A stretch of DNA of 38,649 bases from NCBI GenBank assembly GCA_009837725.1, contig VXSY01000273.1, positions 1 through 38,649 on the forward strand, in the 5' to 3' direction. Positions 23,482-31,082 of this stretch are shown here, piece by piece. Source of the stretch: Gammaproteobacteria bacterium. Lineage in GTDB: Bacteria; Pseudomonadota; Gammaproteobacteria; Pseudomonadales; Azotimanducaceae. A program made the translations under genes and the position numbers. Below the pieces are notes generated by a model. It made no database searches and was not told where the DNA came from. It worked only from the letters and a program-made list of their open reading frames with translations. Within the stretch, counting starts at the first letter, position 1. Each line of letters starts with the position of its first letter.

Positions 23482-25047
23482 TCACGCGTATTCGCTGAAG
23501 GCGGCAGCCAGAATATCCTCTTGGTGCAACTCGCTGCGCTGGAACTCGCGCACCAGCTTGCGATTCGACAGCACGATGATCCTGTCGCAGAGGCTCGCGA
23601 GTTCGTCGAGTTCGCTGGACACCGCGACGATGGACCTGCCGGCATCGCGCAAGCGCACGAGTTCCTCGTGGATCGCGAGTTTGGCCGCGACATCCACGCC
23701 CCTGGTCGGCTCGTCGAGCAGGAGCAACTTCGCGTCGCAATGCAGCCAGCGCCCCAGCATCGCTCTTTGCTGATTGCCGCCGCTCAAGGTCCGCATGGGC
23801 TGATCGATGCCGTCGCTCTTGACGCGAAGCTCCCGCACCAATGCCCCCACGGCGCTCGTCTCGCGAGAGCGAATCAGCCGTCCCACGCGACCGGCGATGC
23901 GGCGGAGCCCAGCCACAGTCACGTTGAATGCCAGCCCCTGGTCTCGGAATACGCCGTCGCTGGCACGATCCTCCGCCACCAACCCGACGCCGCCGCGGAT
24001 GGCTTGCCTCGTGCTGTGGAGCTCGACCCAGGTGCCATCCACATGCAGCCGAACCACGCCGCCGAGGCGCTTGTCGAGGCCGAAGATTGCCCGCAGAAGC
24101 TCCGTTCGACCGGACCCGGCCAGCCCGGCGATGCCGAGGATTTCACCCCAGCGACACTCGAAGCTGATGGGGTGTGGCAACTCGGCGGTGCGCAACTCCT
24201 GCACCGACAGATGCACCGGCAGGGCCGCGACCGCGTTCCGTTCGCTGGCCTCGAGATCCGCATCGACACCTGCCATTTCCCGAATCAAGATCGCCTCGGA
24301 GAGCTCGTCGCTGCTGCTCGTCAGGCGCACCTCGCCGTCGCGCAGCACCGATATGTGGTCGCAAACCTCGAGCACGTCTCCCAAGCGGTGCGAGACATAG
24401 ATCACGGCCACTCCGGCATTCGCCTGCTCGCGGAGGATTTCGTGCAGCCGGTCGGCCTGTGGCGCGGTGAGGGCGGAGGTGGGTTCGTCCAGCACCAGCA
24501 GGGCGGCACCCGTCGCAAGTGCTCTGGCCACCTCTACAAGCTGTTTCTCGGCGAGGCTCAGCCGGCCGACGCGCATGGCCGGGCTCGCGTGTTCGAGGCC
24601 GACGCGTGCCAGCGACTGCATGGCGTATTGGTGCGCGAGCTTGCGGCGGATGCGTGCGCGCCCCCTGGGGCGCGCTGCCGACGACGCGGGGAGCAGCAGG
24701 TTGTCGGCGATGGAGAGATCGTCGATGAGGCTCAGTTCCTGCGTGCACAAAGCGACGCCGGCCTTTAGCGACTCGGACGTACTGCGAGGCTGGTAGGCCG
24801 CACCGGCGAGCGACAGCGACCCGGAGTCGGGCTGTTCCAGGCCCACCATGATCTTGGCCAGGGTGGACTTGCCGGCGCCGTTTTCGCCAACGAGGCCGTG
24901 AATGGAGCCTGCGGCGATGCGTAAGTCCACATTCCGCAACACCTGGGTCGCAAACGATTTGCAGATTCCCCTCGCGGCGATGGCGGGAGGCTTGCGTTCG
25001 CGACTCCCTGGCTCGGCGGCGTTTGCGGTCGTGGCTGACTGGGGCAT
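23482..25047 (-). CDS. Sugar ABC transporter ATPase with two nucleotide-binding domains (RbsA/MglA-like)
   Basis: This 521-residue tandem ABC ATPase drives sugar import with the permease downstream. The first domain has Walker A GENGAGKST (54-62), a signature-like RLSLAEKQLVEVARAL and Walker B LLVLDEPTSAL. The second has the usual degenerate Walker A (GLAGSGRTELLRAIFGLD), a good signature LSGGNQQRAMLGRWL and Walker B LLLLDEPTRGVDV. This asymmetry is typical of RbsA and MglA. The ATG at 25047 is used. It begins 21 bp after the binding-protein gene and is followed 23 bp later by the permease. The substrate class is probably a pentose, hexose or nucleoside. Confidence 0.93.
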   Translation of the reverse strand: MPQSATTANAAEPGSRERKPPAIAARGICKSFATQVLRNVDLRIAAGSIHGLVGENGAGKSTLAKIMVGLEQPDSGSLSLAGAAYQPRSTSESLKAGVALCTQELSLIDDLSIADNLLLPASSAARPRGRARIRRKLAHQYAMQSLARVGLEHASPAMRVGRLSLAEKQLVEVARALATGAALLVLDEPTSALTAPQADRLHEILREQANAGVAVIYVSHRLGDVLEVCDHISVLRDGEVRLTSSSDELSEAILIREMAGVDADLEASERNAVAALPVHLSVQELRTAELPHPISFECRWGEILGIAGLAGSGRTELLRAIFGLDKRLGGVVRLHVDGTWVELHSTRQAIRGGVGLVAEDRASDGVFRDQGLAFNVTVAGLRRIAGRVGRLIRSRETSAVGALVRELRVKSDGIDQPMRTLSGGNQQRAMLGRWLHCDAKLLLLDEPTRGVDVAAKLAIHEELVRLRDAGRSIVAVSSELDELASLCDRIIVLSNRKLVREFQRSELHQEDILAAAFSEYA

Positions 25048-25068
25048 GTCCTGAACGTAAGCGACCGA

Positions 25069-26094
25069 TCAATGTATCGTGGCGGTTGGTTCCTCGGCGG
25101 GCAGGTCGTTGGCGGTGACGACGGCAATGGGGGTTTCTCGATCGGTGAGCGCCACCTGACCGCCGATCATGTCGAGCGCGAGTTCGATCCCGTTCACTGC
25201 GAACTGATCGCCGTATTGCTCCACCGTCGCCGCGATGCGGCCATCCCGCAGCAGCGGATGCACGGCGGAGATGTTGTCGAAGCCGACCACCGTCACGTCG
25301 TGGTCGAGTCCGGCGAACGCCACCGCCGAGGCCGCACCCAAGGCCATGTTGTCGTTGGCCGCGAGGATCACGTGCGTTTCGGGGTGCGCCACGAGAACGG
25401 CGGCGGTGACTTCGGCGGCCTTGGTCTGATCCCATGCCGCGCTTTGCTTCGCGACCAGGTTTGCGCCGGTGGCAGCAATCGCGTCCTCGAAGCCGCGCCG
25501 GCGCTCGATGGCATTGTGGGCACTGGTGACGCCCTCGAGGATGACCACGTTCGCGCGGTCGGCAAGTCCGCCGAGCACGAACTCGGCAACGTCGCGGGCG
25601 CCCTTGCGGTTGTCGGGGCCGATGAAGGGGATCGCGAGGTCGTATTCGGCCAGCACCTCGGCATCGAGGCGATTGTCGATGTTGACCACCTGTATGCCGG
25701 CGGCGCGGGCGCGCGCGAGCACCGGCACGAGCGCCTTGGAGTCGGCCGGAGCGATGACGATGGCATCGACGCCAAGTCCCATCATCTGCTCCACCAGGGC
25801 CACCTGGGCGGCGAGGTCGCTCTCGTTCTTGATGCCGTTGACGATGAGGTCGTAGCGACCCTCGTGCTGGTCTTGGTGCGTCTGCGCGGCATCCGCCATG
25901 GTGACGAAGAACTCGTTGGCGAGGGATTTCATCACCAGCGCGATGGTGGGCTTCGCGTGGGTGTCGTGGTCGCCGCTATCGCCTTCCGGGCTGCACGCGG
26001 TACTGCCGAAAAGCGCCAGCACTACAGCACAGATGCTGAGTCGCATCCTTGGGAACAAGCGTCCCAGAGTTACACCACACACGTAGCACGACAT
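25069..26094 (-). CDS. Periplasmic sugar-binding lipoprotein of the ABC importer (RbsB-like)
   Basis: This 341-residue solute-binding protein belongs to the ribose-binding/LacI-like fold. The N-terminus has a hydrophobic segment ending in the lipobox STAC (Cys34 from the 26094 start), so it is likely a membrane-anchored lipoprotein rather than free in the periplasm. The mature protein starts PTIALVMKSLANEFFVTM and continues with AAQVALVEQMMGLGVDAIVIAPAD, ILAANDNMALGAASAV and VVGFDNISAVHPLLRDGRIAATVEQ, all typical of RbsB. The ATG at 26094 has GGGGGA five bases upstream. A Met at 26046 just before the hydrophobic segment has weaker support. It is first in the importer operon and lies 229 bp downstream of the ADP-ribosylglycohydrolase-family gene. 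Confidence 0.9.
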   Translation of the reverse strand: MSCYVCGVTLGRLFPRMRLSICAVVLALFGSTACSPEGDSGDHDTHAKPTIALVMKSLANEFFVTMADAAQTHQDQHEGRYDLIVNGIKNESDLAAQVALVEQMMGLGVDAIVIAPADSKALVPVLARARAAGIQVVNIDNRLDAEVLAEYDLAIPFIGPDNRKGARDVAEFVLGGLADRANVVILEGVTSAHNAIERRRGFEDAIAATGANLVAKQSAAWDQTKAAEVTAAVLVAHPETHVILAANDNMALGAASAVAFAGLDHDVTVVGFDNISAVHPLLRDGRIAATVEQYGDQFAVNGIELALDMIGGQVALTDRETPIAVVTANDLPAEEPTATIH

Positions 26095-26145
26095 TGGATT
26101 CCCCCAGCAACGAGTCAGAAAGGTGAATGTGCATCGAAGCCGAGC

Positions 26146-26279
26146 CAACACCAACGTGCCGGCCGGATGGCGCGGTCCCCAAGGCCGCTCGGAGCGAGGG
26201 CCCGTCACGCTCCTCGCGCCGAAGGCGAAGAAACCAAGGGCGAGGGCGTGCAACCAGCCTTCTCCCCCCAGACGGGCCA
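26146..26279 (+). repeat. R2 dispersed repeat, copy 2
   Basis: The blocks run in the same order as at 7371-7500: CAACACCAACG, CCGGCCGGATGGCGC, GGAGCGAGGGCCCGTCACG, CTCCTCGCGCCGAAGGCGAAG, AAACCAAGG, GCAACCAGCC and CAGACGGGCC. It sits between the ADP-ribosylglycohydrolase-family gene and the importer operon, which are both on the minus strand, so it would lie in any message joining them. Confidence 0.75.
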
Positions 26280-26323
26280 CGGCACACTGCACAATAGCGC
26301 GCAGTCGGAGATTCCCAAGGAGC

Positions 26324-27646
26324 CTACGGGGTGGCCTCCGGAATTATCCATGCTTCGGCCTGAACTTCGCCTCCCATCTCCTCGACAACGACCCGATCGA
26401 CGATGCCAACCCCCGTCGCCGCCATGTTGGTGAAATCATCCACGCCGTTCGGCGTCGGAAAACCGGTGCGGGTTCGATGGATGTTGTAGCGCTCCGAGAA
26501 CTTCTGCCCGAACATCTCCTCGATGCCCGCCTTGCCGGCCATGAAGCCAAGCAGCCCGCCCCAAGTGGCCGCCGGATTGTCGGAATCCCAGCCGGCCAGC
26601 ACCGCGATTTTCACCGTCTCCTGGTAGTCGCCCTCCCCGTAGAGCAAGCTGACGATGCTGGCGGCGAAGTTGATGCCGGAGGCGAAGCAGGCGTTGCAGA
26701 AGATCTCGCGCGAGGTCATGTCGTAGCCATCCTGCTGCTCGACCTGATAGCGCTGAAACACCTCGTCGCGGGCCTGCTCCCACGGCACGTCGGCGTCGTA
26801 GCGGCTCTTCACGAAGTCGTACATCTTCGCCGTGGTGGATTCATCCGGCAGCAGCGAGCGCGCTTCGGCAGCCATCGCATGCACCTGCTCCTTGGCGGGT
26901 TGGCCGGCATCGATGCCGGCGGCGAGGGCGTGCATGATGACGTAGAAGTCCGACGCCAGCTTCGCCTCGCCACTCGCGGTGGTGCGGATCGGCAGGTGCG
27001 CCATCTCTAGCGCGATGTCGGGTCGTCCTGGCGCGAACAAGCCGAAAATCTCGGTGGTGAGCTGCGCGTCGATCATTTCGCTCAGTTCGTTGTTGGCAGG
27101 ATCGCTGGTCGCCGGCGGCACGATGCCTTCGTGCATCAGGTCGTGTGCGCGCTGGTTGGAGACCCAGAGGAAGTTCTCGCCGCCGCCCCTGCCGTCGCTG
27201 AGCGGGGAGTTGTTTTCGTCGAAGATGTGCGTCAGCCAGCCGTCGCGTATCTGCTCCCCGGTGAGCCGGCTGGTCTCGTGCTGCGCGAGCAGATGCTGGT
27301 ACATGTACTCGATGTCGGTGTCGTCGTCGGCGCCCCAAATCTGGTTGGGTGCCCGCCGCACCCAATCGATGTTGCGCGACAGATCAGGTCGCCGGAAACC
27401 AAAGAAACTCGGCTGATCCTCCTTGCCCCAATCGTCCCGCGTATAGAAGACGAGCTGCTCCCCCTCTCCCACGCCAATCTTGTCCATCTCCGTGACGATG
27501 CCCGTCCAGTTCGCGAGGCACTGACCGAGCCAGAAGCCCTGCAGCTTCTCCGCATAGTCCGCCCGAGAAACCGTCAGCTCCCCCGCGCCGGCACCCATCG
27601 CCAAAACCAGCGCCGCCATGGCCATGGCACGAAAAAGCCCTCGCAT
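26324..27646 (-). CDS. Secreted ADP-ribosylglycohydrolase-family protein
   Basis: This 440-residue protein has a Sec-type signal peptide (MRGLFRAMAMAALVLAMGAGAG) and so acts outside the cytoplasm. The family hydrolyses ADP-ribose or N-glycosidic bonds using a metal pair held by aspartates. Visible motifs are GFWLGQCLANWTG near 37-49, ADDDTD (106-111) and the C-terminal WDSDN...TWGGLLGFMAGKAG (353-374). The WGADDDTDIEYMYQHLL form is the sub-type often annotated simply as ADP-ribosylglycohydrolase family. The ATG at 27646 is chosen because AAGGA lies eight bases upstream and the signal peptide starts there. The sugar importer genes lie downstream on the same strand, which suggests that it releases a sugar or nucleoside for uptake. 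That link is inference. Confidence 0.84.
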   Translation of the reverse strand: MRGLFRAMAMAALVLAMGAGAGELTVSRADYAEKLQGFWLGQCLANWTGIVTEMDKIGVGEGEQLVFYTRDDWGKEDQPSFFGFRRPDLSRNIDWVRRAPNQIWGADDDTDIEYMYQHLLAQHETSRLTGEQIRDGWLTHIFDENNSPLSDGRGGGENFLWVSNQRAHDLMHEGIVPPATSDPANNELSEMIDAQLTTEIFGLFAPGRPDIALEMAHLPIRTTASGEAKLASDFYVIMHALAAGIDAGQPAKEQVHAMAAEARSLLPDESTTAKMYDFVKSRYDADVPWEQARDEVFQRYQVEQQDGYDMTSREIFCNACFASGINFAASIVSLLYGEGDYQETVKIAVLAGWDSDNPAATWGGLLGFMAGKAGIEEMFGQKFSERYNIHRTRTGFPTPNGVDDFTNMAATGVGIVDRVVVEEMGGEVQAEAWIIPEATP

Positions 27647-27741
27647 GTTCTGCATTCCTTCTGGCCCTTGTAAGGGAGACTGGCAAGTATCACCCACCGC
27701 CTCGACATCCGGCAACGCGGTCGCCCCGTAGCGGCGGGAGT

Positions 27742-29190
27742 TCAGCCGCCGGCGGCCTCGCGTTCGGTGCGCAAGTCCAGGATGCGTTGCGCGAGTCTTG
27801 CGCGGAGGCGGTCGTCGTCGCCGACCAGGCGGGAGGCGTACTCGAGGTGGCGGACGGCGCCGTTGTAGTCGCCATGGAGGGCGAAGAACTCGGCGCGGGC
27901 GCGGTAGATGCCGACGGTGCTGCCGGCGAGCACTTCGGTTTCGGCGAGGAGATACCAGATGTCCGAGTCTTGCGGCCGCTTCTGGGCGTGGCGCCAGAGC
28001 ACGCGGCTGGCTTCGTCGTGGTCGCCCTTGGCGCTGAGGGCGCGGGCGTGGAGCATGGTTAGGGGGTCGTTGTCGGGGTTGAGATAGAGCTGGCTGTCGA
28101 GCACGTCCAGGGCTTCCTGTGGGCGACCGCCTTCGATCAGCACCTCTGCCAGGGAGGCGGTGGTGAGGATGCTGTCCGGGCGCTGTCCGCGCAGCACCTG
28201 CATGGTGTCGGCGGCTTCGTCGTACTCGCCGTCGCCGGCGAGGGCCACCGCCAGCTCGTAGATGCCGGCTAGGCGCCGCACCGAGCCGGGCTCGCCCTCC
28301 TTGGCGCGGGCGCGGGCGGCAACCACGGCTTGCTTCGGTGTGTCGGCGTAATGCACGCGCACCCGCGCACGCATGAACTGATAGTCGGCGGAGGGTTCGT
28401 ATTCGCCCTTCGACATGCGCGAGGCTTGATCGCGGGCGTCAGAGATGCGCGACTCGGTCAGCGGGTGGGTGAGCAGGAACTCGGGCGGGCGCTGGCTCAT
28501 CGTGTGGCGGAAGGCGCGCTGCATCCGCTCGAACATGCGTGACACGCCTCTTGGATCGTACCCGGCTTCCACCAGGATGTTGAGACCAATGCGGTCTGCC
28601 TCCTGTTCGCGGGTGCGGCTGTAGCGCAGCATGGAGTCCTGGGCGAGGGCCTGGCTGCCCTGCATGGTCGCCATGGCCGCATCGGCGTCGCCGCCGGCGG
28701 CGATGATGGCGACGGAGGCCAGCACTCCCGCCAGCACAGAGAGCGACATGCCCTGCATCTTCTCCACTTGGCGCGCGAAGTGGCGCTGGCTCAGGTGGGC
28801 GAGCTCGTGCGCCACTACCGACGAGTACTCGTGCACGTCCTCTGCGTAAAGATAGAGGCCAAGATTGATGCCGATGATGCCGCCGGGCACTGCGAAGGCG
28901 TTGATTTCCGGGCTGTCCACCAGCACGGGATAAAGCACAGTCTCGTTCAGGTCCGCGTACTGCGCGAGGCCGCGGATGTTGACCTGCGTGAAGTACTTCA
29001 GCAGTGGGTCGTCCGAGGTCGGCACCTGGGCACGGATTTGCCGCAGCGCTTGCTGACCGAGGGCCCGCTCTGCCTCCGGCGAGACGATTGCGGAGGAGGC
29101 ATCGCCAAGCTCGGGCAACTCGTTGGTATGCGCGCCAGCGCCGCCCGCTAAGAGCACGAGTGCAGCAACCGCTGTGTGCATGAGACGCAT
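27742..29190 (-). CDS. bepA: M48-family periplasmic metalloprotease with TPR domain (BepA-like)
   Basis: This 482-residue protein has a signal peptide (MRLMHTAVAALVLLAGGAGAH) and a zinc metalloprotease domain with HELAHLSQRH (128-137) and the downstream glutamate in REQEADRIG (about 196). The C-terminal half is helical with TPR-like units (YDEAADTMQVL, PQEALDVLDSQLYLNPDNDP). This is the plan of BepA/YfgC, which assists outer-membrane protein assembly and degrades stalled LptD or BamA, and the length matches E. coli BepA. The start at 29190 is chosen because TATGAT lies seven bases upstream on the minus strand; ATGs at 29202, 29199 and 29181 are alternatives and no Shine-Dalgarno site is visible. 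It is divergent from the tusA-like gene. Confidence 0.88.
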   Translation of the reverse strand: MRLMHTAVAALVLLAGGAGAHTNELPELGDASSAIVSPEAERALGQQALRQIRAQVPTSDDPLLKYFTQVNIRGLAQYADLNETVLYPVLVDSPEINAFAVPGGIIGINLGLYLYAEDVHEYSSVVAHELAHLSQRHFARQVEKMQGMSLSVLAGVLASVAIIAAGGDADAAMATMQGSQALAQDSMLRYSRTREQEADRIGLNILVEAGYDPRGVSRMFERMQRAFRHTMSQRPPEFLLTHPLTESRISDARDQASRMSKGEYEPSADYQFMRARVRVHYADTPKQAVVAARARAKEGEPGSVRRLAGIYELAVALAGDGEYDEAADTMQVLRGQRPDSILTTASLAEVLIEGGRPQEALDVLDSQLYLNPDNDPLTMLHARALSAKGDHDEASRVLWRHAQKRPQDSDIWYLLAETEVLAGSTVGIYRARAEFFALHGDYNGAVRHLEYASRLVGDDDRLRARLAQRILDLRTEREAAGG

Positions 29191-29203
29191 GGACGGCATC
29201 ATA
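29191..29203 (-). promoter_or_regulatory. -10-like box 7 nt before the bepA start
   Basis: On the minus strand TATGAT (29203-29198) is followed by seven bases and ATG at 29190. It is one mismatch from the sigma-70 consensus. No ribosome-binding site is seen, which suggests a leaderless message. The same layout is seen on the plus strand before the tusA-like gene. Confidence 0.35.
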
Positions 29204-29232
29204 GCCGCAGCCCGCGCGCCCTGACGGGCGTT

Positions 29233-29427
29233 CCAGACAGCGCCAACAAAGCGCCGGCCCCGACAACGCCACCAAACCAGCCCCTGCCATGCGAGGGCCT
29301 CTCTGGACGGAGGGCGTCCCGCCCTCCAAGCGTGCCGAAGGCGCGCACGCAGCGGGGCCGGCCAAGGCCACCGTCACCCACGTCCCAGACAACGCCACCA
29401 AAGCGCCGGCCCCGAACACGCCATCAA
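29233..29427 (+). repeat. Direct repeat pair flanking an R3 hairpin
   Basis: A unit of about 43 bp at 29233-29274 recurs with a few changes at 29385-29427. Both begin CCAGACA and contain AAAGCGCCGGCCCCGA and ACGCCA. The divergent bepA/tusA-like spacer is therefore largely repeat material. A CGCCCTGACGGGCG hairpin at 29217-29230, like R1 hairpin 3, lies just before the first unit. Confidence 0.6.
29299..29335 (+). repeat. R3 hairpin repeat, copy 3 (TCC loop)
   Basis: A perfect 8-bp stem, GGAGGGCG (29309-29316) and CGCCCTCC (29320-29327), surrounds the loop TCC. It is preceded by CCTCTCTGGAC and followed by AAGCGTGCC. The loop and flanks match the copies at 509-551 and 4143-4178, but the stem bases are different on both sides. 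Confidence 0.6.
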
Positions 29428-29445
29428 CAAATGGCACCTCGGTGC

Positions 29446-29457
29446 GATAATCCGCGC
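29446..29457 (+). promoter_or_regulatory. Candidate promoter immediately before the tusA-like gene
   Basis: GATAAT at 29446-29451 is six bases before the ATG at 29458, and a TCAACA hexamer 16 bases upstream of it is a fair -35. No Shine-Dalgarno sequence is present, so the transcript is probably leaderless. Confidence 0.4.
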
Positions 29458-29718
29458 ATGGCTGCCCACAACCAAAGCGACAACCCCGTGTTTCTCGATG
29501 CCACGGGACTGCGCTGCCCCATGCCCCTGCTCAAGGCAAAGAAGGCGCTGAACGAGATGGAGCCGGGCGTGCGCTTGCGCGTGGTGGCGACGGACCCCGG
29601 TTCCGTGCGCGACTTTGCCGTTTTCTCCGAACAGAGCGGCCATGCGCTGCTCGAATCCGAGGAGCAGGACGGCCGCTACACGTATCTCTTGGAGAAGCGC
29701 GCCCGCCCGCGCGGGTAG
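29458..29718 (+). CDS. TusA/SirA-family sulfur-carrier protein
   Basis: This 86-residue cytoplasmic protein belongs to the TusA family of small sulfur-transfer proteins, which carry persulfide sulfur to targets such as tRNA thiolation or molybdenum-cofactor enzymes. The family motif LRCPMPLLKAKKAL puts the active cysteine at C20, followed by VVATDPGSVRDFAVFSEQSGHALLESEE. It resembles the TusA-like protein that accompanies bepA in Pseudomonas, rather than necessarily TusA itself. The PerM-like gene begins five bases after its stop, so they form an operon. The start is ATG at 29458, and there is no leader to hold a ribosome site if the upstream -10 box is used. Confidence 0.88.
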   Translation: MAAHNQSDNPVFLDATGLRCPMPLLKAKKALNEMEPGVRLRVVATDPGSVRDFAVFSEQSGHALLESEEQDGRYTYLLEKRARPRG

Positions 29719-29723
29719 CAGTC

Positions 29724-30845
29724 GTGCGCTTCGTCGAGATCATCGGCGGGTGGGTCAACCGCCACTTCTCCAACGAAGAGGCGATCTTCTTGGTCGCCCT
29801 GATCGTCGCGGTGACGCTGGTGGTGCTCACGCTAGGTACCGTGCTTGCGCCGGTGCTGGCTGGGCTCGTGTTTGCGTTCCTCCTGCAGGGGCTCGTGAAG
29901 CGCCTTGAAAACTGGCATGTGCCGCGCATCGTCGCGGTGAGTTTCGCGGTGTTTCTGCTTGTCGGTGCCTTGGTACTGCTTTGTGTTGGTGTGCTGCCCT
30001 TGGTGTGGCGGCAGCTCGAAGAGTTCGTGGCGGCGTCGCCGGACTTCATCGCCGAGGTGGGCTCTGCGCTCGCGGAGTTGCCCGAGCGCTATCCGACGAT
30101 GTTCCCGCAGGAACGGGTGAGCGGCTGGATCGACACCATGAGCAATCAGGTGGCGAACCTCGGCACGACGGTGCTGCAAGCGCTGGTGGCGCAGGTGTCG
30201 AACGTCTTTCAGATGCTCATTTTTTTGGTGCTTGCGCCCATCTCGGTGTTCTTCTTCCTGAAGGATAGCGATCGCTTGATGGCCGCTTTGGAGCGAGCGC
30301 TGCCGCCGCAGCGACGGCTGCTTACCCGCGTCGGCCGCGAGATGAACGCCCAGATCGCCAACTACGTGCGCGGCAAGGTGGTGGAGATCGTCATCGTGGG
30401 CCTCGCTTCGTACATCACCTTTGTGCTCTTGGGCCTCAACTACGCTGCCTTGCTCGGAGTGGTGGTGGGCCTATCCGTGCTCGTGCCATTCGTTGGTGCC
30501 GCAGTGGTGACCGTGCCGGTGGCCGCCGTGGGACTGTTGCAGCACGGCTGGTCCATCGAACTCGCCTACGTGATGGGTGCCTATGCCGTCATCCAAGCCA
30601 TCGACGGCAACGTGCTGGTGCCGCTGCTCTTCTCCGAGGCGGTAAACCTGCACCCCATCGCCATCATCGTCGCTGTCCTCGCCTTCGGCGGCATCTGGGG
30701 CTTCTGGGGCGTCTTCTTCGCCATCCCGCTCGCGACCCTCATCAAGGCGGTGTACAACGCCTGGCCGAGCAAGGTCGAGGAAGAGGGCGAGCAAGCGGAA
30801 GCCGAGGAACCGCTCCCATCCGCCGACCCGCCGGGGCCCAGCTAG
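29724..30845 (+). CDS. AI-2E family transporter (PerM-like permease)
   Basis: This 373-residue inner-membrane protein belongs to the AI-2E/PerM family. It has an N-terminal hydrophobic pair (AIFLVALIVAVTLVVLTLGTVLAPVLAGLVFAFLL, IVAVSFAVFLLVGALVLLCVGVLPLV), a helical soluble loop, and then the family blocks NVFQMLIFLVLAPISVFFFLKD, NYVRGKVVEIVIVGLASYITFVLLGLNYAALLGVVVGLSVLVPFVGAAVV, and ALIQAIDGNVLVPLLFSEAVNLHPI with the acidic tail typical of the group. Members export autoinducer-2 or exchange ions; the substrate here is unknown. The start is GTG at 29724, five bases after the tusA-like stop. The ribosome site is weak, so coupling to tusA translation is likely. Confidence 0.88.
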   Translation: MRFVEIIGGWVNRHFSNEEAIFLVALIVAVTLVVLTLGTVLAPVLAGLVFAFLLQGLVKRLENWHVPRIVAVSFAVFLLVGALVLLCVGVLPLVWRQLEEFVAASPDFIAEVGSALAELPERYPTMFPQERVSGWIDTMSNQVANLGTTVLQALVAQVSNVFQMLIFLVLAPISVFFFLKDSDRLMAALERALPPQRRLLTRVGREMNAQIANYVRGKVVEIVIVGLASYITFVLLGLNYAALLGVVVGLSVLVPFVGAAVVTVPVAAVGLLQHGWSIELAYVMGAYAVIQAIDGNVLVPLLFSEAVNLHPIAIIVAVLAFGGIWGFWGVFFAIPLATLIKAVYNAWPSKVEEEGEQAEAEEPLPSADPPGPS

Positions 30846-30851
30846 CTTTCT

Positions 30852-30870
30852 CGGGTGGCCGTCCCACCCG
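30852..30870 (+). other. Hairpin after the PerM-like gene
   Basis: CGGGTGG and CCACCCG form a perfect 7-bp stem around a 5-base loop just after the stop codon at 30843-30845. No T-run follows, so it is not a standard intrinsic terminator. It could stabilise the 3' end of the message. Confidence 0.4.
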
Positions 30871-30984
30871 TCCGCCAGAAGACTGACGGTTGTTGAAGGG
30901 GCCTCGGCGTCGCGCGGGGAAAACCCACCTGCGAGCCGCTCGGACCGTTGGGCTTGCCATACGAAGTCGCGTTCGCTCCGCTGT

Positions 30985-31056
30985 CCCGCCCTGACGGGCG
31001 CGTTGGCGGTTCGCTGGCGCGAAAACTGCTGAGGTCTCGTCGCATTCGGGGGCACG
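30985..31056 (-). repeat. R1 structured repeat, copy G (reverse, diverged)
   Basis: Read on the minus strand this gives a diverged linker, CAGCAGTTTTCGCGCCAGCG (hairpin 2, imperfect), and a hairpin 3 of CGCCC TGA CGGGCG type. It is arranged head to head with copy F at 31083-31164. Confidence 0.55.
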
Positions 31057-31082
31057 CCCACGCGGTTTCCACGACGCAGCCT

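Noticed and set aside
23443-24768. Plus-strand open frame opposite the ABC ATPase
   Set aside because: The minus strand has Walker A, Walker B and signature motifs in both domains. The plus frame has no motif.
25072-26433. Plus-strand open frame opposite the sugar-binding protein and R2 copy 2
   Set aside because: It crosses a repeat and a well-supported minus-strand gene, with no ribosome site.
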